A program made the translations under genes and the position numbers. A DNA stretch of 64,000 nt from assembly GCA_031384605.1 (NCBI GenBank), contig JANNAT010000089.1, forward strand, positions 62,001 to 126,000, read 5' to 3'. The number at the start of each line of letters is the position of its first letter. Positions within the stretch are counted from its first letter, which is position 1. This stretch comes from JANNAT01 sp031384605 (GTDB lineage Bacteria; Pseudomonadota; Alphaproteobacteria; Rhodobacterales; Rhodobacteraceae). A model generated the notes under the pieces. It had not been told where the DNA came from. It saw only the letters and a program-made list of their open reading frames with translations, and did not search any database. Shown here in pieces: positions 50,635 through 59,098 of this stretch.

Positions 50635-53600
50635 TTGGCGGGCAACGTGGGAAGCGCAGCTGATCGGATTGTGCTGGGCGGTGCGCCCGAAGGCTATGAT
50701 GCGCGGCTGATTTTGCGCGAACTTGACCGGGGTCAGGCGGTTATCCACGTCGCCCGCGATGACAAACGCCTTGAGGCGATGCGCGCCGCCTTGCGCGTGA
50801 TGGCCCCGAAAATCGTGGTGCTGGATCTGCCGGCTTGGGATTGCCTGCCCTATGATCGCGTCTCTCCCAACCCCGAGATTCTGTCACGCCGCATGTCAAC
50901 GCTTGCGGCTTTGGCGTCGGCCGGCCTGACGGCACCGTTCATATTGCTGACCACCCTGAATGCCGCCACGCAAAAGCTGCCCGCCCGCGACGTCATGCGG
51001 TCTGCGTCCTTTGTGGCAAATGTCGGCGACCGGGTGGATGAACAGCAGTTGAAAGGCTTTTTGGCCCGCATGGGATTCTCGCCGGTATCTACCGTGGCCG
51101 AACCCGGTGATTTCGCCATCCGCGGCGGTATTGTTGACATTTACCCCCCCGGTGATGGCGGCCCGGTACGGCTCGATTTCTTTGGCGATGTGCTGGACGG
51201 CGCGCGCCGCTTTGATCCCACCACGCAGCGCACCACGCAAAAGCTGTCATCCGTCGAATTTGCCCCGATGTCCGAAGTTATTCTGGACGATGCCGCGATC
51301 ACCCGGTTTCGGCAAAACTACCGTGTGGAATTTGGCACGGCGGGGTCTGATGATCCTTTGTATGAGGCGGTTTCGGCGGGGCGCAAACATCAGGGGATGG
51401 AACATTGGCTGGCGTATTTTCATGCCCGGTTAGAGACGATCTTTGACTATCTGCCAAGCGCTTCGGTGATGCTGGATGATCAGGTCACCGCATCGCGCCT
51501 TGCGCGCTGGGATGGCATTGCCGATCAATACGACGCCCGGCGTGAGGCGTTATCCACCAAGGGGCGGCTGGATACGGTCTATAAACCCTCGGCACCTGAC
51601 CTGTTGTATCTGAATGATGCCGCTTGGGAAGCCGCCGTCGCAGATCACCGCGTGGTGCAACTGTCGCCTTTGCAACAGTCGCCGGGGCCAGGGATACTGG
51701 ACGCCATGGGGCGTATCGGCCGCAGTTTCGCGCCCGAACGGCAACAAGAAAATATCAGCCTGTTCAGTGCTTTGTCTGATCATCTTCGTGCTTTACGTCA
51801 AGATCACCAAGTGGTGATTGCATCGTGGTCTGACGGCGCACGTGAACGCCTGCGGGGCCTGCTGGACGATCAGGGCCAGACCGGTGCCAAAGACGTCAAA
51901 GACTTTCGCGACGTCCCCGAAGGCCGCGGTGGGCTTTATCTGATGGTTTGGGCGCTTGAGGCGGGGTTCACAGCGCCCGGCCTTGCGGTGATCTCGGAAC
52001 AAGACGTTTTAGGCGACCGTTTGGTTTCCAAACCGCGCAAGAAGCGTAAAGCCGACAATTTCCTGCGAGAGGTGGACACCCTGAGCGTTGGCGATCTGGT
52101 TGTGCATGTCGAACACGGCGTTGGCCGCTATCTGGGGCTGGAAACCATCACGGCCTTGGGCGCGCCGCATGCTTGCGTGGCGCTGGAATACGCCGAGAAC
52201 GCCAAGCTGTATCTGCCCGTCGAGAACATCGAACTTCTTAGCCGATACGGCCATGAAGACGGTCTGCTTGACCGGTTGGGCGGCGGTGCCTGGCAGGCCA
52301 AAAAGGCCAAGCTGAAACAGCGCATCCGCGAGATTGCCGACAAACTGATGCGCATCGCCGCCGAACGCGCGCTGCGGCATGCCCCGATCCTTGAGGCACC
52401 GCATTCCATATGGGAGGCGTTTGCCGCCCGTTTCCCCTATACGGAAACCGAAGATCAGCTTTCCGCCATTGCCGATGTGGTGGCTGATCTGGAAAAAGGC
52501 AGCCCGATGGACCGCCTGATCGTCGGCGATGTGGGCTTTGGCAAAACCGAAGTCGCGATGCGTGCGGCGTTTGTGGCGGCCCTGTCGGGGATGCAAGTGG
52601 CGCTGATCTGCCCCACCACGTTGTTGGCCCGCCAACATTATCGCAGCTTTGTCGAACGGTTCCGCGGCTTTGCGATTGCCATTCGCCCCTTGTCGCGCTT
52701 TGTGTCCACCAAAGATGCCAACGCCACCCGTGCAGGCATGGCCGATGGATCGGTCGATATCGTGATCGGCACCCATGCCTTGTTGGCCAACAGCATCCGG
52801 TTCAAAAACCTTGGGCTGCTGGTCATCGACGAAGAACAGCATTTCGGTGTCACCCACAAAGAACGGCTGAAAGAAATGCGCAGCGATGTGCATGTGCTGA
52901 CGCTGACCGCCACGCCGATTCCGCGCACCTTGCAACTGTCGCTGACCGGGGTGCGCGATCTGTCGATCATCGCCACACCGCCAGTAGACCGTCTGGCGAT
53001 CCGCACTTACGTCTCGGAATTCGACACCATCACCCTGCGCGAGGCGCTGATCCGCGAACATTTCCGGGGCGGGCAAAGTTTCTACGTGGTGCCCCGCATC
53101 GCCGATCTGCCCTTTGTCGAAGATTTCCTGAAAACCCATGTGCCCGAAGTAAGTTACGTGGTGGCGCATGGCCAATTGGCGGCGGGCGATCTGGATGACC
53201 GGATGAACCAGTTTTACGATGGCAAATATGATGTGCTGGTGGCCACCTCGATTGTCGAATCCGGTCTGGATATCCCCACTGCCAACACCATGATCATTCA
53301 CCGCGCCGATATGTTTGGTCTTGGACAGTTGTATCAGATACGGGGCCGGGTAGGCCGGTCAAAAACCCGCGCCTATTGTTATCTGACCACCAAACCTCGC
53401 GCGCCGTTAACGCCACAAGCCACCAAACGCCTGCGCCTGATGGGGTCACTCGACAGTCTTGGTGCAGGGTTCAACCTTGCGTCGCACGATCTTGATCTGC
53501 GTGGTGCTGGCAATTTGCTGGGCGAAGAACAGTCTGGCCACATCAAGGAAGTCGGGTATGAGCTGTATCAGGCGATGCTGGAAGACACGATTGCCAAGAT

Positions 53601-54099
53601 CAAATCGGGTGAATTGCAGGGCCTGAGTGCGATGGATGATCAATGGTCGCCGCAGATCAATCTGGGCGTGCCGGTGATGATCCCCGAGGCCTATATCCCC
53701 GATCTCGATATTCGCCTTGGCCTTTATCGCAGGCTGTCCGGCCTTGCTACCAAAGTGGAGCTCGAAGGCTTTGCTGCCGAACTGATCGACCGGTTTGGCC
53801 CGCTGCCCAAAGAGGTGAACACTCTGATGCTGATCGTGCGGATCAAGTCGATGTGCAAACGCGCCGGCATTTCGCGGATAGATGCAGGCGTCAAAGGTGC
53901 TACCGTGCAGTTTCACAACGACAAATTCGCCAACCCGGCGGGGTTGGTGGAATTCATAAAGGCCCAGGGCCCGGCCGCCCGCGTGGTGGGCAACAAGATT
54001 GTGCTGATGGGCGAGATGAAATCGGATGGCGACCGCATCAAAGGCGCGTTCAACATCGCGCGCGATCTGGCTGAAAAAGTGGTGCGGCCAAAGGGGTAA
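50635..54099 (+). CDS. mfd: transcription-repair coupling factor
   Basis: 1154 residues from a TTG immediately after the previous stop; a GTG four codons later is an alternative. Mfd removes stalled RNA polymerase and recruits UvrA. An UvrB-like module (~1-340), the polymerase-interaction domain (VGDLVVHVEHGVGRYLGLET, ~484), the RecG-type motor with Walker A GDVGFGKTE (~631) and DEEQHFG (~732), the TRG region with TPIPRTLQLSLTGVRDLS, and the C-terminal regulatory domain are all present. Length normal. Confidence 0.95.
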   Translation: MAGNVGSAADRIVLGGAPEGYDARLILRELDRGQAVIHVARDDKRLEAMRAALRVMAPKIVVLDLPAWDCLPYDRVSPNPEILSRRMSTLAALASAGLTAPFILLTTLNAATQKLPARDVMRSASFVANVGDRVDEQQLKGFLARMGFSPVSTVAEPGDFAIRGGIVDIYPPGDGGPVRLDFFGDVLDGARRFDPTTQRTTQKLSSVEFAPMSEVILDDAAITRFRQNYRVEFGTAGSDDPLYEAVSAGRKHQGMEHWLAYFHARLETIFDYLPSASVMLDDQVTASRLARWDGIADQYDARREALSTKGRLDTVYKPSAPDLLYLNDAAWEAAVADHRVVQLSPLQQSPGPGILDAMGRIGRSFAPERQQENISLFSALSDHLRALRQDHQVVIASWSDGARERLRGLLDDQGQTGAKDVKDFRDVPEGRGGLYLMVWALEAGFTAPGLAVISEQDVLGDRLVSKPRKKRKADNFLREVDTLSVGDLVVHVEHGVGRYLGLETITALGAPHACVALEYAENAKLYLPVENIELLSRYGHEDGLLDRLGGGAWQAKKAKLKQRIREIADKLMRIAAERALRHAPILEAPHSIWEAFAARFPYTETEDQLSAIADVVADLEKGSPMDRLIVGDVGFGKTEVAMRAAFVAALSGMQVALICPTTLLARQHYRSFVERFRGFAIAIRPLSRFVSTKDANATRAGMADGSVDIVIGTHALLANSIRFKNLGLLVIDEEQHFGVTHKERLKEMRSDVHVLTLTATPIPRTLQLSLTGVRDLSIIATPPVDRLAIRTYVSEFDTITLREALIREHFRGGQSFYVVPRIADLPFVEDFLKTHVPEVSYVVAHGQLAAGDLDDRMNQFYDGKYDVLVATSIVESGLDIPTANTMIIHRADMFGLGQLYQIRGRVGRSKTRAYCYLTTKPRAPLTPQATKRLRLMGSLDSLGAGFNLASHDLDLRGAGNLLGEEQSGHIKEVGYELYQAMLEDTIAKIKSGELQGLSAMDDQWSPQINLGVPVMIPEAYIPDLDIRLGLYRRLSGLATKVELEGFAAELIDRFGPLPKEVNTLMLIVRIKSMCKRAGISRIDAGVKGATVQFHNDKFANPAGLVEFIKAQGPAARVVGNKIVLMGEMKSDGDRIKGAFNIARDLAEKVVRPKG

Positions 54100-54107
54100 A
54101 TGCCACA

Positions 54108-54172
54108 GATGGGCAGATTGCCCATCCTGCGGAACTGCAAACCGGCTGTAAGATGGGCAATTTGCCCATCTT
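54108..54172. terminator. two related hairpins between mfd and the Bcr/CflA gene
   Basis: GATGGGCA/TGCCCATC (54108-54126) is followed by a perfect 11-base inverted repeat AAGATGGGCAA/TTGCCCATCTT with a one-base centre (54150-54172). The second ends next to the stop of the convergent transporter gene. Each can terminate one of the two genes. The shared GATGGGCA core suggests duplication. Confidence 0.55.
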
Positions 54173-54174
54173 CC

Positions 54175-55374
54175 CTAGCGTTTCCCCGCAAACCGCATCG
54201 CCACCAGTGCCCCGCCGATAAACACCGTTACCCCCGCCATCAGCGGCACCGCTGTGCCGTTAAACGCCTGACCGACTGGCACGGCCAGAATAACCGATCC
54301 CACCGTCGCAATCGCCGAGATCACCGCTGACGCCAGCCCCGCGATATGGCCCACAGGCTCCATCGCCAGTGCGTTCAGATTTCCCATCGACAGGCCCATC
54401 ATCGCAAAAAGCGAAATGCTCCACATCAAATGCGCCGGAAAGGCCAGCACGTCGGGCATGGCACCGCTCCAGATCAGCGCCAGCAATACCGCCGTCAGGC
54501 CCAGCACCGCCACATAGGTGGCATTCAACACCAGCCGCATGCCGATGCGCACCACCACGCGGGCGTTGATGATGGATCCGCCCATCGAGATCAGCGCGAT
54601 AAAGCCAAACCACAGCGGAAAGGTTTCCGCCCGGTCGAACCGCATTTCGAATATGCCTTGCATCGACGACAGCGTGGCAAACAGCGACGCCAGTGTCAGC
54701 GTTTGCGCCACCAATGATACCAGCACGATGCGGTGCGAAAACAACTCGCGCACCGCCCCCGTCAACAAGGGTATGGTCAACGGCCTGCGCGCGGCCACGG
54801 CCAGGGTTTCGGGCTGACGCAGCGACAACCACGCCATGATCAGCGCGGCAAAGCCGATATAGACCAGAAAAATCGCCTTCCACCCTGCAAGTGCGATAAT
54901 GCCTTGCCCCATCAATGGGGCAACCGCTGGAATCAAGGTGAACACCATCATCACGAAACTCATAATCCGGGCCATCTCGCGGCCTGCGAACAAATCGCGC
55001 ACCATGGCGATGGAAACCGTGCGCGGACCAGCGGCCCCGATTCCCATTGCCAGCCGCGCGATCAGTAGGGTTTCCAGACTGGTGGCAAAAAAGCACGCAA
55101 TCGCCGCAATCACGTAAATCCCCGCGCTGACCATAATCACTGGCTTTCGCCCAAAGGCGTCCGACAACGGCCCCGCAAACAACGTGCCAAACCCCATGCC
55201 AAACACAAAACTGGTCACCACCAGTTGCGCGCGGTTGGGGGCGTCAGGCGACAAGGTGGCGGCAATTTCGGGCAGGGCAGGCAACATCGCGTCGATGGAT
55301 ATCGCAATGGTGGCAAACAGCGCAGCGATCAGCGCTATGAATTCGCCTTGTGACAGCGGTTTGGTGGGGGTCAT
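54175..55374 (-). CDS. MFS multidrug exporter, Bcr/CflA family
   Basis: 399 residues, twelve transmembrane helices. Opening FIALIAALFATIAISIDAMLPALPEIA and the loop motif GPLSDAFGRKPVIM (~69-82) are those of the Bcr/CflA drug:proton antiporters, as is LARLAMGIGAAGPRTVSIAMVRDLFAGREMARIMS. Related proteins export bicyclomycin, chloramphenicol or sulfathiazole. The substrate here is unknown. Confidence 0.88.
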   Translation of the reverse strand: MTPTKPLSQGEFIALIAALFATIAISIDAMLPALPEIAATLSPDAPNRAQLVVTSFVFGMGFGTLFAGPLSDAFGRKPVIMVSAGIYVIAAIACFFATSLETLLIARLAMGIGAAGPRTVSIAMVRDLFAGREMARIMSFVMMVFTLIPAVAPLMGQGIIALAGWKAIFLVYIGFAALIMAWLSLRQPETLAVAARRPLTIPLLTGAVRELFSHRIVLVSLVAQTLTLASLFATLSSMQGIFEMRFDRAETFPLWFGFIALISMGGSIINARVVVRIGMRLVLNATYVAVLGLTAVLLALIWSGAMPDVLAFPAHLMWSISLFAMMGLSMGNLNALAMEPVGHIAGLASAVISAIATVGSVILAVPVGQAFNGTAVPLMAGVTVFIGGALVAMRFAGKR

Positions 55375-55427
55375 TGGGTCAGGGTCTTTCAGGGGTAAAT
55401 GGCGGGGCGTTCAGATGTTTATGGGCG

Positions 55428-56087
55428 TTACTGCGCGTCCCTTGGCGCGAACGCCTTGGCCTTTGCGACCAACTCGTCAATCACTTGCCCCCAAACCTGG
55501 GGCGGTTGTGCGCCTGACATGACGTATTGTTGGGCAATCAGGAATGTCGGAACTGCCGTCACCCCTTTACGGCGGGCGTCCTTATCCCGGACAGCAATGT
55601 CATCGGCGTCGGCATCGGTGGCCAAAAGCCGCTGCATGGCCGCGGCGTCCATACCGGCCTCACCGGCCAAATCCGCCAGAACGCCTGCGTCGCCAATATC
55701 GCGCCCGTCACGCCAATAGGCGCGAAACAGTGCTGATACCGTTGCGGTTTGCCGCCCCTCCAGCCCCGCCCAATGGATCAGTCGGTGCGCGTTCAGGGTA
55801 TTGGGCAGCCGGGTGACTTTGGCGAAATCCATCACGACTCCGGCCTTTTGCGCGGCGTTTTCAAGCCCCATGAACATCTGCACAACCTTTTCACGGCTGC
55901 CAAATTTCCGCTCCAGATACTGCGCAAGGGATGCGCCTTCGGGCGGCATTTCGGGGTTCAGCTGAAACGGATGCCATTCAATGGCAAAGGGATGATCTGG
56001 ATGGGCCGCCAAAGCGCGGTCAAGATTGGCTTTGCCAATCATGCACCACGGGCAAACCGGGTCGGAAAAGATATCAAGTCGGATCAT
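55428..56087 (-). CDS. DsbA-family oxidoreductase, FrnE-like
   Basis: 219 residues, cytosolic (no signal peptide). The thioredoxin-fold active site is CPWC (Cys12/Cys15) in DIFSDPVCPWCMIG, and the cis-Pro loop is AVPTFLIAQQ near the C-terminus. The helical insert with LNAHRLIHWAGLEGRQ is typical of FrnE and 2-hydroxychromene-2-carboxylate isomerase relatives. FrnE of Deinococcus acts in disulfide-linked stress protection. An ATG 15 bases upstream is a possible start. A palindrome separates it from the divergent regulator. Confidence 0.85.
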   Translation of the reverse strand: MIRLDIFSDPVCPWCMIGKANLDRALAAHPDHPFAIEWHPFQLNPEMPPEGASLAQYLERKFGSREKVVQMFMGLENAAQKAGVVMDFAKVTRLPNTLNAHRLIHWAGLEGRQTATVSALFRAYWRDGRDIGDAGVLADLAGEAGMDAAAMQRLLATDADADDIAVRDKDARRKGVTAVPTFLIAQQYVMSGAQPPQVWGQVIDELVAKAKAFAPRDAQ

Positions 56088-56103
56088 CACGCCATCCAGC
56101 ATC

Positions 56104-56121
56104 AGCAGGGGATCCCCTGCT
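56104..56121. promoter_or_regulatory. AGCAGGGGA/TCCCCTGCT palindrome between dsbA-like and XRE-cupin genes
   Basis: A perfect 18-base palindrome without spacer, 17 bases before the DsbA-like start and ~125 before the regulator. It is a good candidate operator for the adjacent XRE-cupin protein. Confidence 0.5.
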
Positions 56122-56246
56122 TGTTGGCGTCTGCTGCGTGCAGGGTCAAGCACCATCACCCTGCAACATCGCGCAGCAAAGCCAGCACTGGCGCACAATG
56201 GTCAGCGCAGTTGCAAGCAGGCATCGGTTCCACTATCACCGATGCC

Positions 56247-56867
56247 ATGTCCAGCGATCCCAGACGCATGATCAAAATCGCCCGCGAAAGCGGAGAAATC
56301 GCGGGAATTGAGCCTTTGGATCTGGGTATCCGCGTGCGTGAGTTGCGCAAAGCCCGGGGCTGGACGCTGGAACAGGCGGCGGGGCAGGCGGGGCTGGCGC
56401 GATCCACCCTGTCAAAGATCGAAAACGGTCAGATGTCGCCCACTTATGACGCATTGAAAAAGCTGGCGTTGGGATTGGCGATTTCGGTGCCGCAACTGTT
56501 CACCCCGGCACCGGGCGCCAAGGTTTCGGGCCGCATCGTGGTAACGAAATCCGGAACTGGTCACGCGCATGCCACCGCGACGTACGAGCATGAATTGCTG
56601 GCAGGGGCCTTGACCAAAAAGCAGATGCTGCCCTACCGCGCCACCATTCGCGCCCGTGAGATGGGTGATTTTGACGGCTGGGTGCGCCATGATGGCGAGG
56701 AATTTCTGTATGTGCTGACCGGGGTGATCCGGCTTTACACCGAATTTTATGAACCCGTCGATCTGCGGCGCGGCGACAGTGCCTATTATGATGCCTCAAT
56801 GGGGCATAACGTTGTTAGCCTTTCGGACGACGATGCCACGATCCTGTGGGTGACGTCGCTGATGTAG
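56247..56867 (+). CDS. XRE-family regulator with C-terminal cupin
   Basis: 206 residues. The HTH_3 domain (~29-83) has VRELRKARGWTLEQAAGQAGLARSTLSKIENGQMSPTYDALKKLA. The C-terminal cupin (~120-206) has HDGEEFLYVLTGVIRLYTEFYEPVDLRRGDSAYYDASMGHNVV, with the metal/ligand residues of the double-stranded beta-helix. Such regulators (PuuR, SutR types) sense small metabolites. It is divergent from the DsbA-like gene and probably binds the palindrome between them. Confidence 0.88.
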   Translation: MSSDPRRMIKIARESGEIAGIEPLDLGIRVRELRKARGWTLEQAAGQAGLARSTLSKIENGQMSPTYDALKKLALGLAISVPQLFTPAPGAKVSGRIVVTKSGTGHAHATATYEHELLAGALTKKQMLPYRATIRAREMGDFDGWVRHDGEEFLYVLTGVIRLYTEFYEPVDLRRGDSAYYDASMGHNVVSLSDDDATILWVTSLM

Positions 56868-56876
56868 GCAGGCGTT

Positions 56877-56903
56877 GAAAAAGGGCGGCCCTTCAGGCCG
56901 CCC
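56877..56903 (-). terminator. terminator of the peptide-binding protein/entericidin operon
   Basis: A perfect eight-base stem GGGCGGCC/GGCCGCCC with CTTCA loop lies 27 bases beyond the entericidin stop; on the minus strand it is followed by five T. It also sits ten bases after the convergent XRE gene. Confidence 0.8.
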
Positions 56904-56929
56904 CCTTGCACGCTGATCGGCTGATCCAA

Positions 56930-57049
56930 TCAGTTGATCATGTTTGAAACGCGGTTGGCCCCGCCCGAAATATCGCGGCCAAAACCTTCGACAGTGGCGC
57001 AGCCACTTAGCGCCGCCAGAACGGCGATTAACATCAGATTGCGCATCAT
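56930..57049 (-). CDS. entericidin-like small lipoprotein
   Basis: 39 residues: a short signal (MMRNLMLIAVLAALSGC) with lipobox LSGC and Cys17, then ATVEGFGRDISGGANRVSNMIN, which matches the entericidin A/B pattern (CxTxxGxGxDIxxxGxxIs). Entericidins are membrane-active lipopeptides or envelope lipoproteins. The ATGATG start directly follows the stop of the oligopeptide-binding gene (TAGATGATG) with AGGAG overlapping that stop, so translation is coupled to it. Confidence 0.8.
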   Translation of the reverse strand: MMRNLMLIAVLAALSGCATVEGFGRDISGGANRVSNMIN

Positions 57050-58864
57050 CTACTCCTGATACCACCAAACCTCGGGTTGAAAGCCCAGCCAATCGCCATA
57101 AATTGGCAGTTTGGCAGGGAATTGCAGCTGTTTGACATGGGCCAGCCGCGACACCGACGAATACCAGAACGGCACCACGTAGCGGCCCGAAATCAGGATT
57201 CGATCCAAGGCTTGGGTGGCCGCGACAAATTCGGCGCGGTCGGTGGACGAAACCATGGTTTTGATCATCGCTTCGGCGGCGGGGGAATTCATCCCCATCC
57301 AGTTGCGCGTGCCGGGTTCCGTGACGCCCGCCGATCCCCAATACAAGGTTTGCTCATTACCCGGTGACAGCGACAAAGACCGGATATAATGCGTCATATC
57401 AAAATCATAGGCCGTGGTGCGTTCTTTGTATTGCGCGGAATCCACCGTTGTGACCGTGGCCGTAATCCCTAACCGTTTCAGCGCCTCGACATAGATATTG
57501 GCAGCAGCAATGTTGTCATCCGCCCCATTTACCAGCAGAATTTCAAACGCAAACGGCACCCCTGCGGCATCTTTCAACATGCCATCCTGCACGGTCCAGC
57601 CTGCCTCTTCCAACAGGGCTGTGGCGGTGCGGATATTGGCGCGGTTGGCCTCGGATCCATCGGAAACCGGCAGGGCATAGCCTTCCATCGCGCCCGGCAG
57701 CAGTTGATCCTTGAACGGGGCCAACAGTTCCGCCACCCGGCCCGCCGCAGCAACGCCTGCCGGTGCGCCCAATTCCGAGTTGGAATAATACGACGCAATG
57801 CGCGGCACAGCACCACCGTTCAGGGTCTGGTTGACCAGTTCAAAGTTGAACGCCTCAATCAGCGCCTGGCGCACCCGCCAATCGGCAAACATCGGTTTGC
57901 GGGTGTTGAACACGAACCCTTCGATCCCGGACGGGCGTCCATGCGGGATTTCAGATTTCACCACATCGCCCGCCGTTACCGCCGGGAAGGCATAGTTGGT
58001 CGCCCATTTTGCCGGGTTGGTTTCCCGGTAGGTGCTGATTTCACCGGCTTTGAACGATTCAAACACGATGCCGCCATCGCCAAAATATTCGTAACGCACT
58101 TCATCAAAGTTGTGCTGGCCGGTGTAGAACGCCAGATCTTTGCCCCACCAGTTGGGGTTTTTGACAAAGCTGATAAACTTGCCCGGCTCAAATTCGCCCA
58201 CGATATAAGGGCCCGATCCGATGGGGGCCTCCAGCGTGCTGGCGGTGAAATCCTTGCCCTCCCACTGCGCCTTTTTCAAGATCGGGCGCAGGCCCAGCAA
58301 CAGCGGCATTTCGCGGTCAATCTCGGTAAAGGTAAACCGCACGCCGCGATCCCCCACCTTTTCGGATTTGGCGATTTTCTTCCACGCAGCGGCGTAGCGC
58401 GGGCTGCCTTCGACCCCCAGCTTTTCAAATGACCACAGCACGTCTTCGGGGGTGACGGGGCTGCCGTCGGAAAACCGGGCCCCTTCGCGCAAAGTAAACT
58501 CGACGTAGGATCGTGCGTCATCGGTATCAACCGATTCGGCCAACACCCCGTAAAGACTGAAGGCTTCGTCATAGGACCGGCCCAGAAGTGTCTCAACCGT
58601 CAGCAAAGAAACCCCGGCTGGTGTGGCACCTTTGACGATGAACGGGTTCAGCGAATCAAACCCGCCCGATTCGCCAAAGATGATTTTTCCGCCCGCAGGG
58701 GCGTCAGGGTTGGCATAGGGCAGAGACACAAAATCAGGTGGAAGGGCGGGATCACCATACATAGCAATGGCGTGTTTCGGCTCGGCTTGGGCCAATTGCG
58801 CCAAGGCCACAAGGGTTGCGGCGACCCCGATCATCTTAAGTCTTGCGAATAAAACCTGTCTCAT
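57050..58864 (-). CDS. extracellular solute-binding protein, family 5 (oligopeptide type)
   Basis: 604 residues. The signal peptide (MRQVLFARLKMIGVAATLVALAQLAQA) is followed by an SBP_bac_5 fold: ANPDAPAGGKIIFGESGGFDSLNPFIVKG, then the family block REGARFSDGSPVTPEDVLWSFEKL (~125-148) and GSGPYIVGEFEPGK. It resembles YejA, the binding protein for microcin C-like peptides. No permease or ATPase genes accompany it, so it is an orphan receptor here. It is followed without gap by the entericidin-like gene. Confidence 0.88.
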   Translation of the reverse strand: MRQVLFARLKMIGVAATLVALAQLAQAEPKHAIAMYGDPALPPDFVSLPYANPDAPAGGKIIFGESGGFDSLNPFIVKGATPAGVSLLTVETLLGRSYDEAFSLYGVLAESVDTDDARSYVEFTLREGARFSDGSPVTPEDVLWSFEKLGVEGSPRYAAAWKKIAKSEKVGDRGVRFTFTEIDREMPLLLGLRPILKKAQWEGKDFTASTLEAPIGSGPYIVGEFEPGKFISFVKNPNWWGKDLAFYTGQHNFDEVRYEYFGDGGIVFESFKAGEISTYRETNPAKWATNYAFPAVTAGDVVKSEIPHGRPSGIEGFVFNTRKPMFADWRVRQALIEAFNFELVNQTLNGGAVPRIASYYSNSELGAPAGVAAAGRVAELLAPFKDQLLPGAMEGYALPVSDGSEANRANIRTATALLEEAGWTVQDGMLKDAAGVPFAFEILLVNGADDNIAAANIYVEALKRLGITATVTTVDSAQYKERTTAYDFDMTHYIRSLSLSPGNEQTLYWGSAGVTEPGTRNWMGMNSPAAEAMIKTMVSSTDRAEFVAATQALDRILISGRYVVPFWYSSVSRLAHVKQLQFPAKLPIYGDWLGFQPEVWWYQE

Positions 58865-58942
58865 TGCGGCAACATTCCTTTGCGGGCTGCTTTTGGTTGA
58901 CCTGAACCTAAAGCGGCTTTCACGACTTTTCAAACTTTTAAC

Positions 58943-58971
58943 TTGGAGTGCGCTGTTAACAGGGCTATAAG
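58943..58971 (+). promoter_or_regulatory. promoter of candidate small RNA
   Basis: TTGGAG and TATAAG separated by exactly 17 bases, on the plus strand in the gap between the peptide-binding gene and bdhA. No reading frame follows before the terminator at 59025-59057. Transcription would start near 58978. Confidence 0.5.
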
Positions 58972-58977
58972 ATGCTT

Positions 58978-59057
58978 ACTGCTCGATAGGTTTCTTGCCT
59001 GTATGAAACCTGCCTCAATAACTTAACGCCGGCTTCGTGCCGGCGTTTTTTTGTTTT
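58978..59057 (+). ncRNA. candidate trans-acting small RNA, about 75-80 nt
   Basis: Between a sigma70-like promoter and an intrinsic terminator there is a short non-coding stretch with one hairpin, AGGTTTC/GAAACCT (58988-59011), a 13-base single-stranded linker rich in A, U and C, and the terminator stem AACGCCGGC/GCCGGCGTT followed by seven T. Size, layout and a U-tail are those of Hfq-dependent small RNAs, and hfq is present. An attenuator leader for bdhA is the main alternative, since that gene starts 42 bases beyond. No member of a known family is claimed. Confidence 0.5.
59025..59057 (+). terminator. intrinsic terminator upstream of bdhA
   Basis: Perfect nine-base stem with UUCGU loop followed by TTTTTTT and a further TTTT after one G. 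No protein gene on the plus strand precedes it for more than 2 kb, so it must end either a small RNA or a leader. Confidence 0.85.
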
Positions 59058-59098
59058 AGCCGCGCGGGCTTGGCGGCCGGCATGCAAAGGATGCGATC

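Noticed and set aside
59025..59057. Terminator of the XRE-cupin gene far upstream
   Set aside because: That gene ends 2.1 kb earlier and has a hairpin directly after it; antisense read-through over the whole peptide-binding gene is unlikely.
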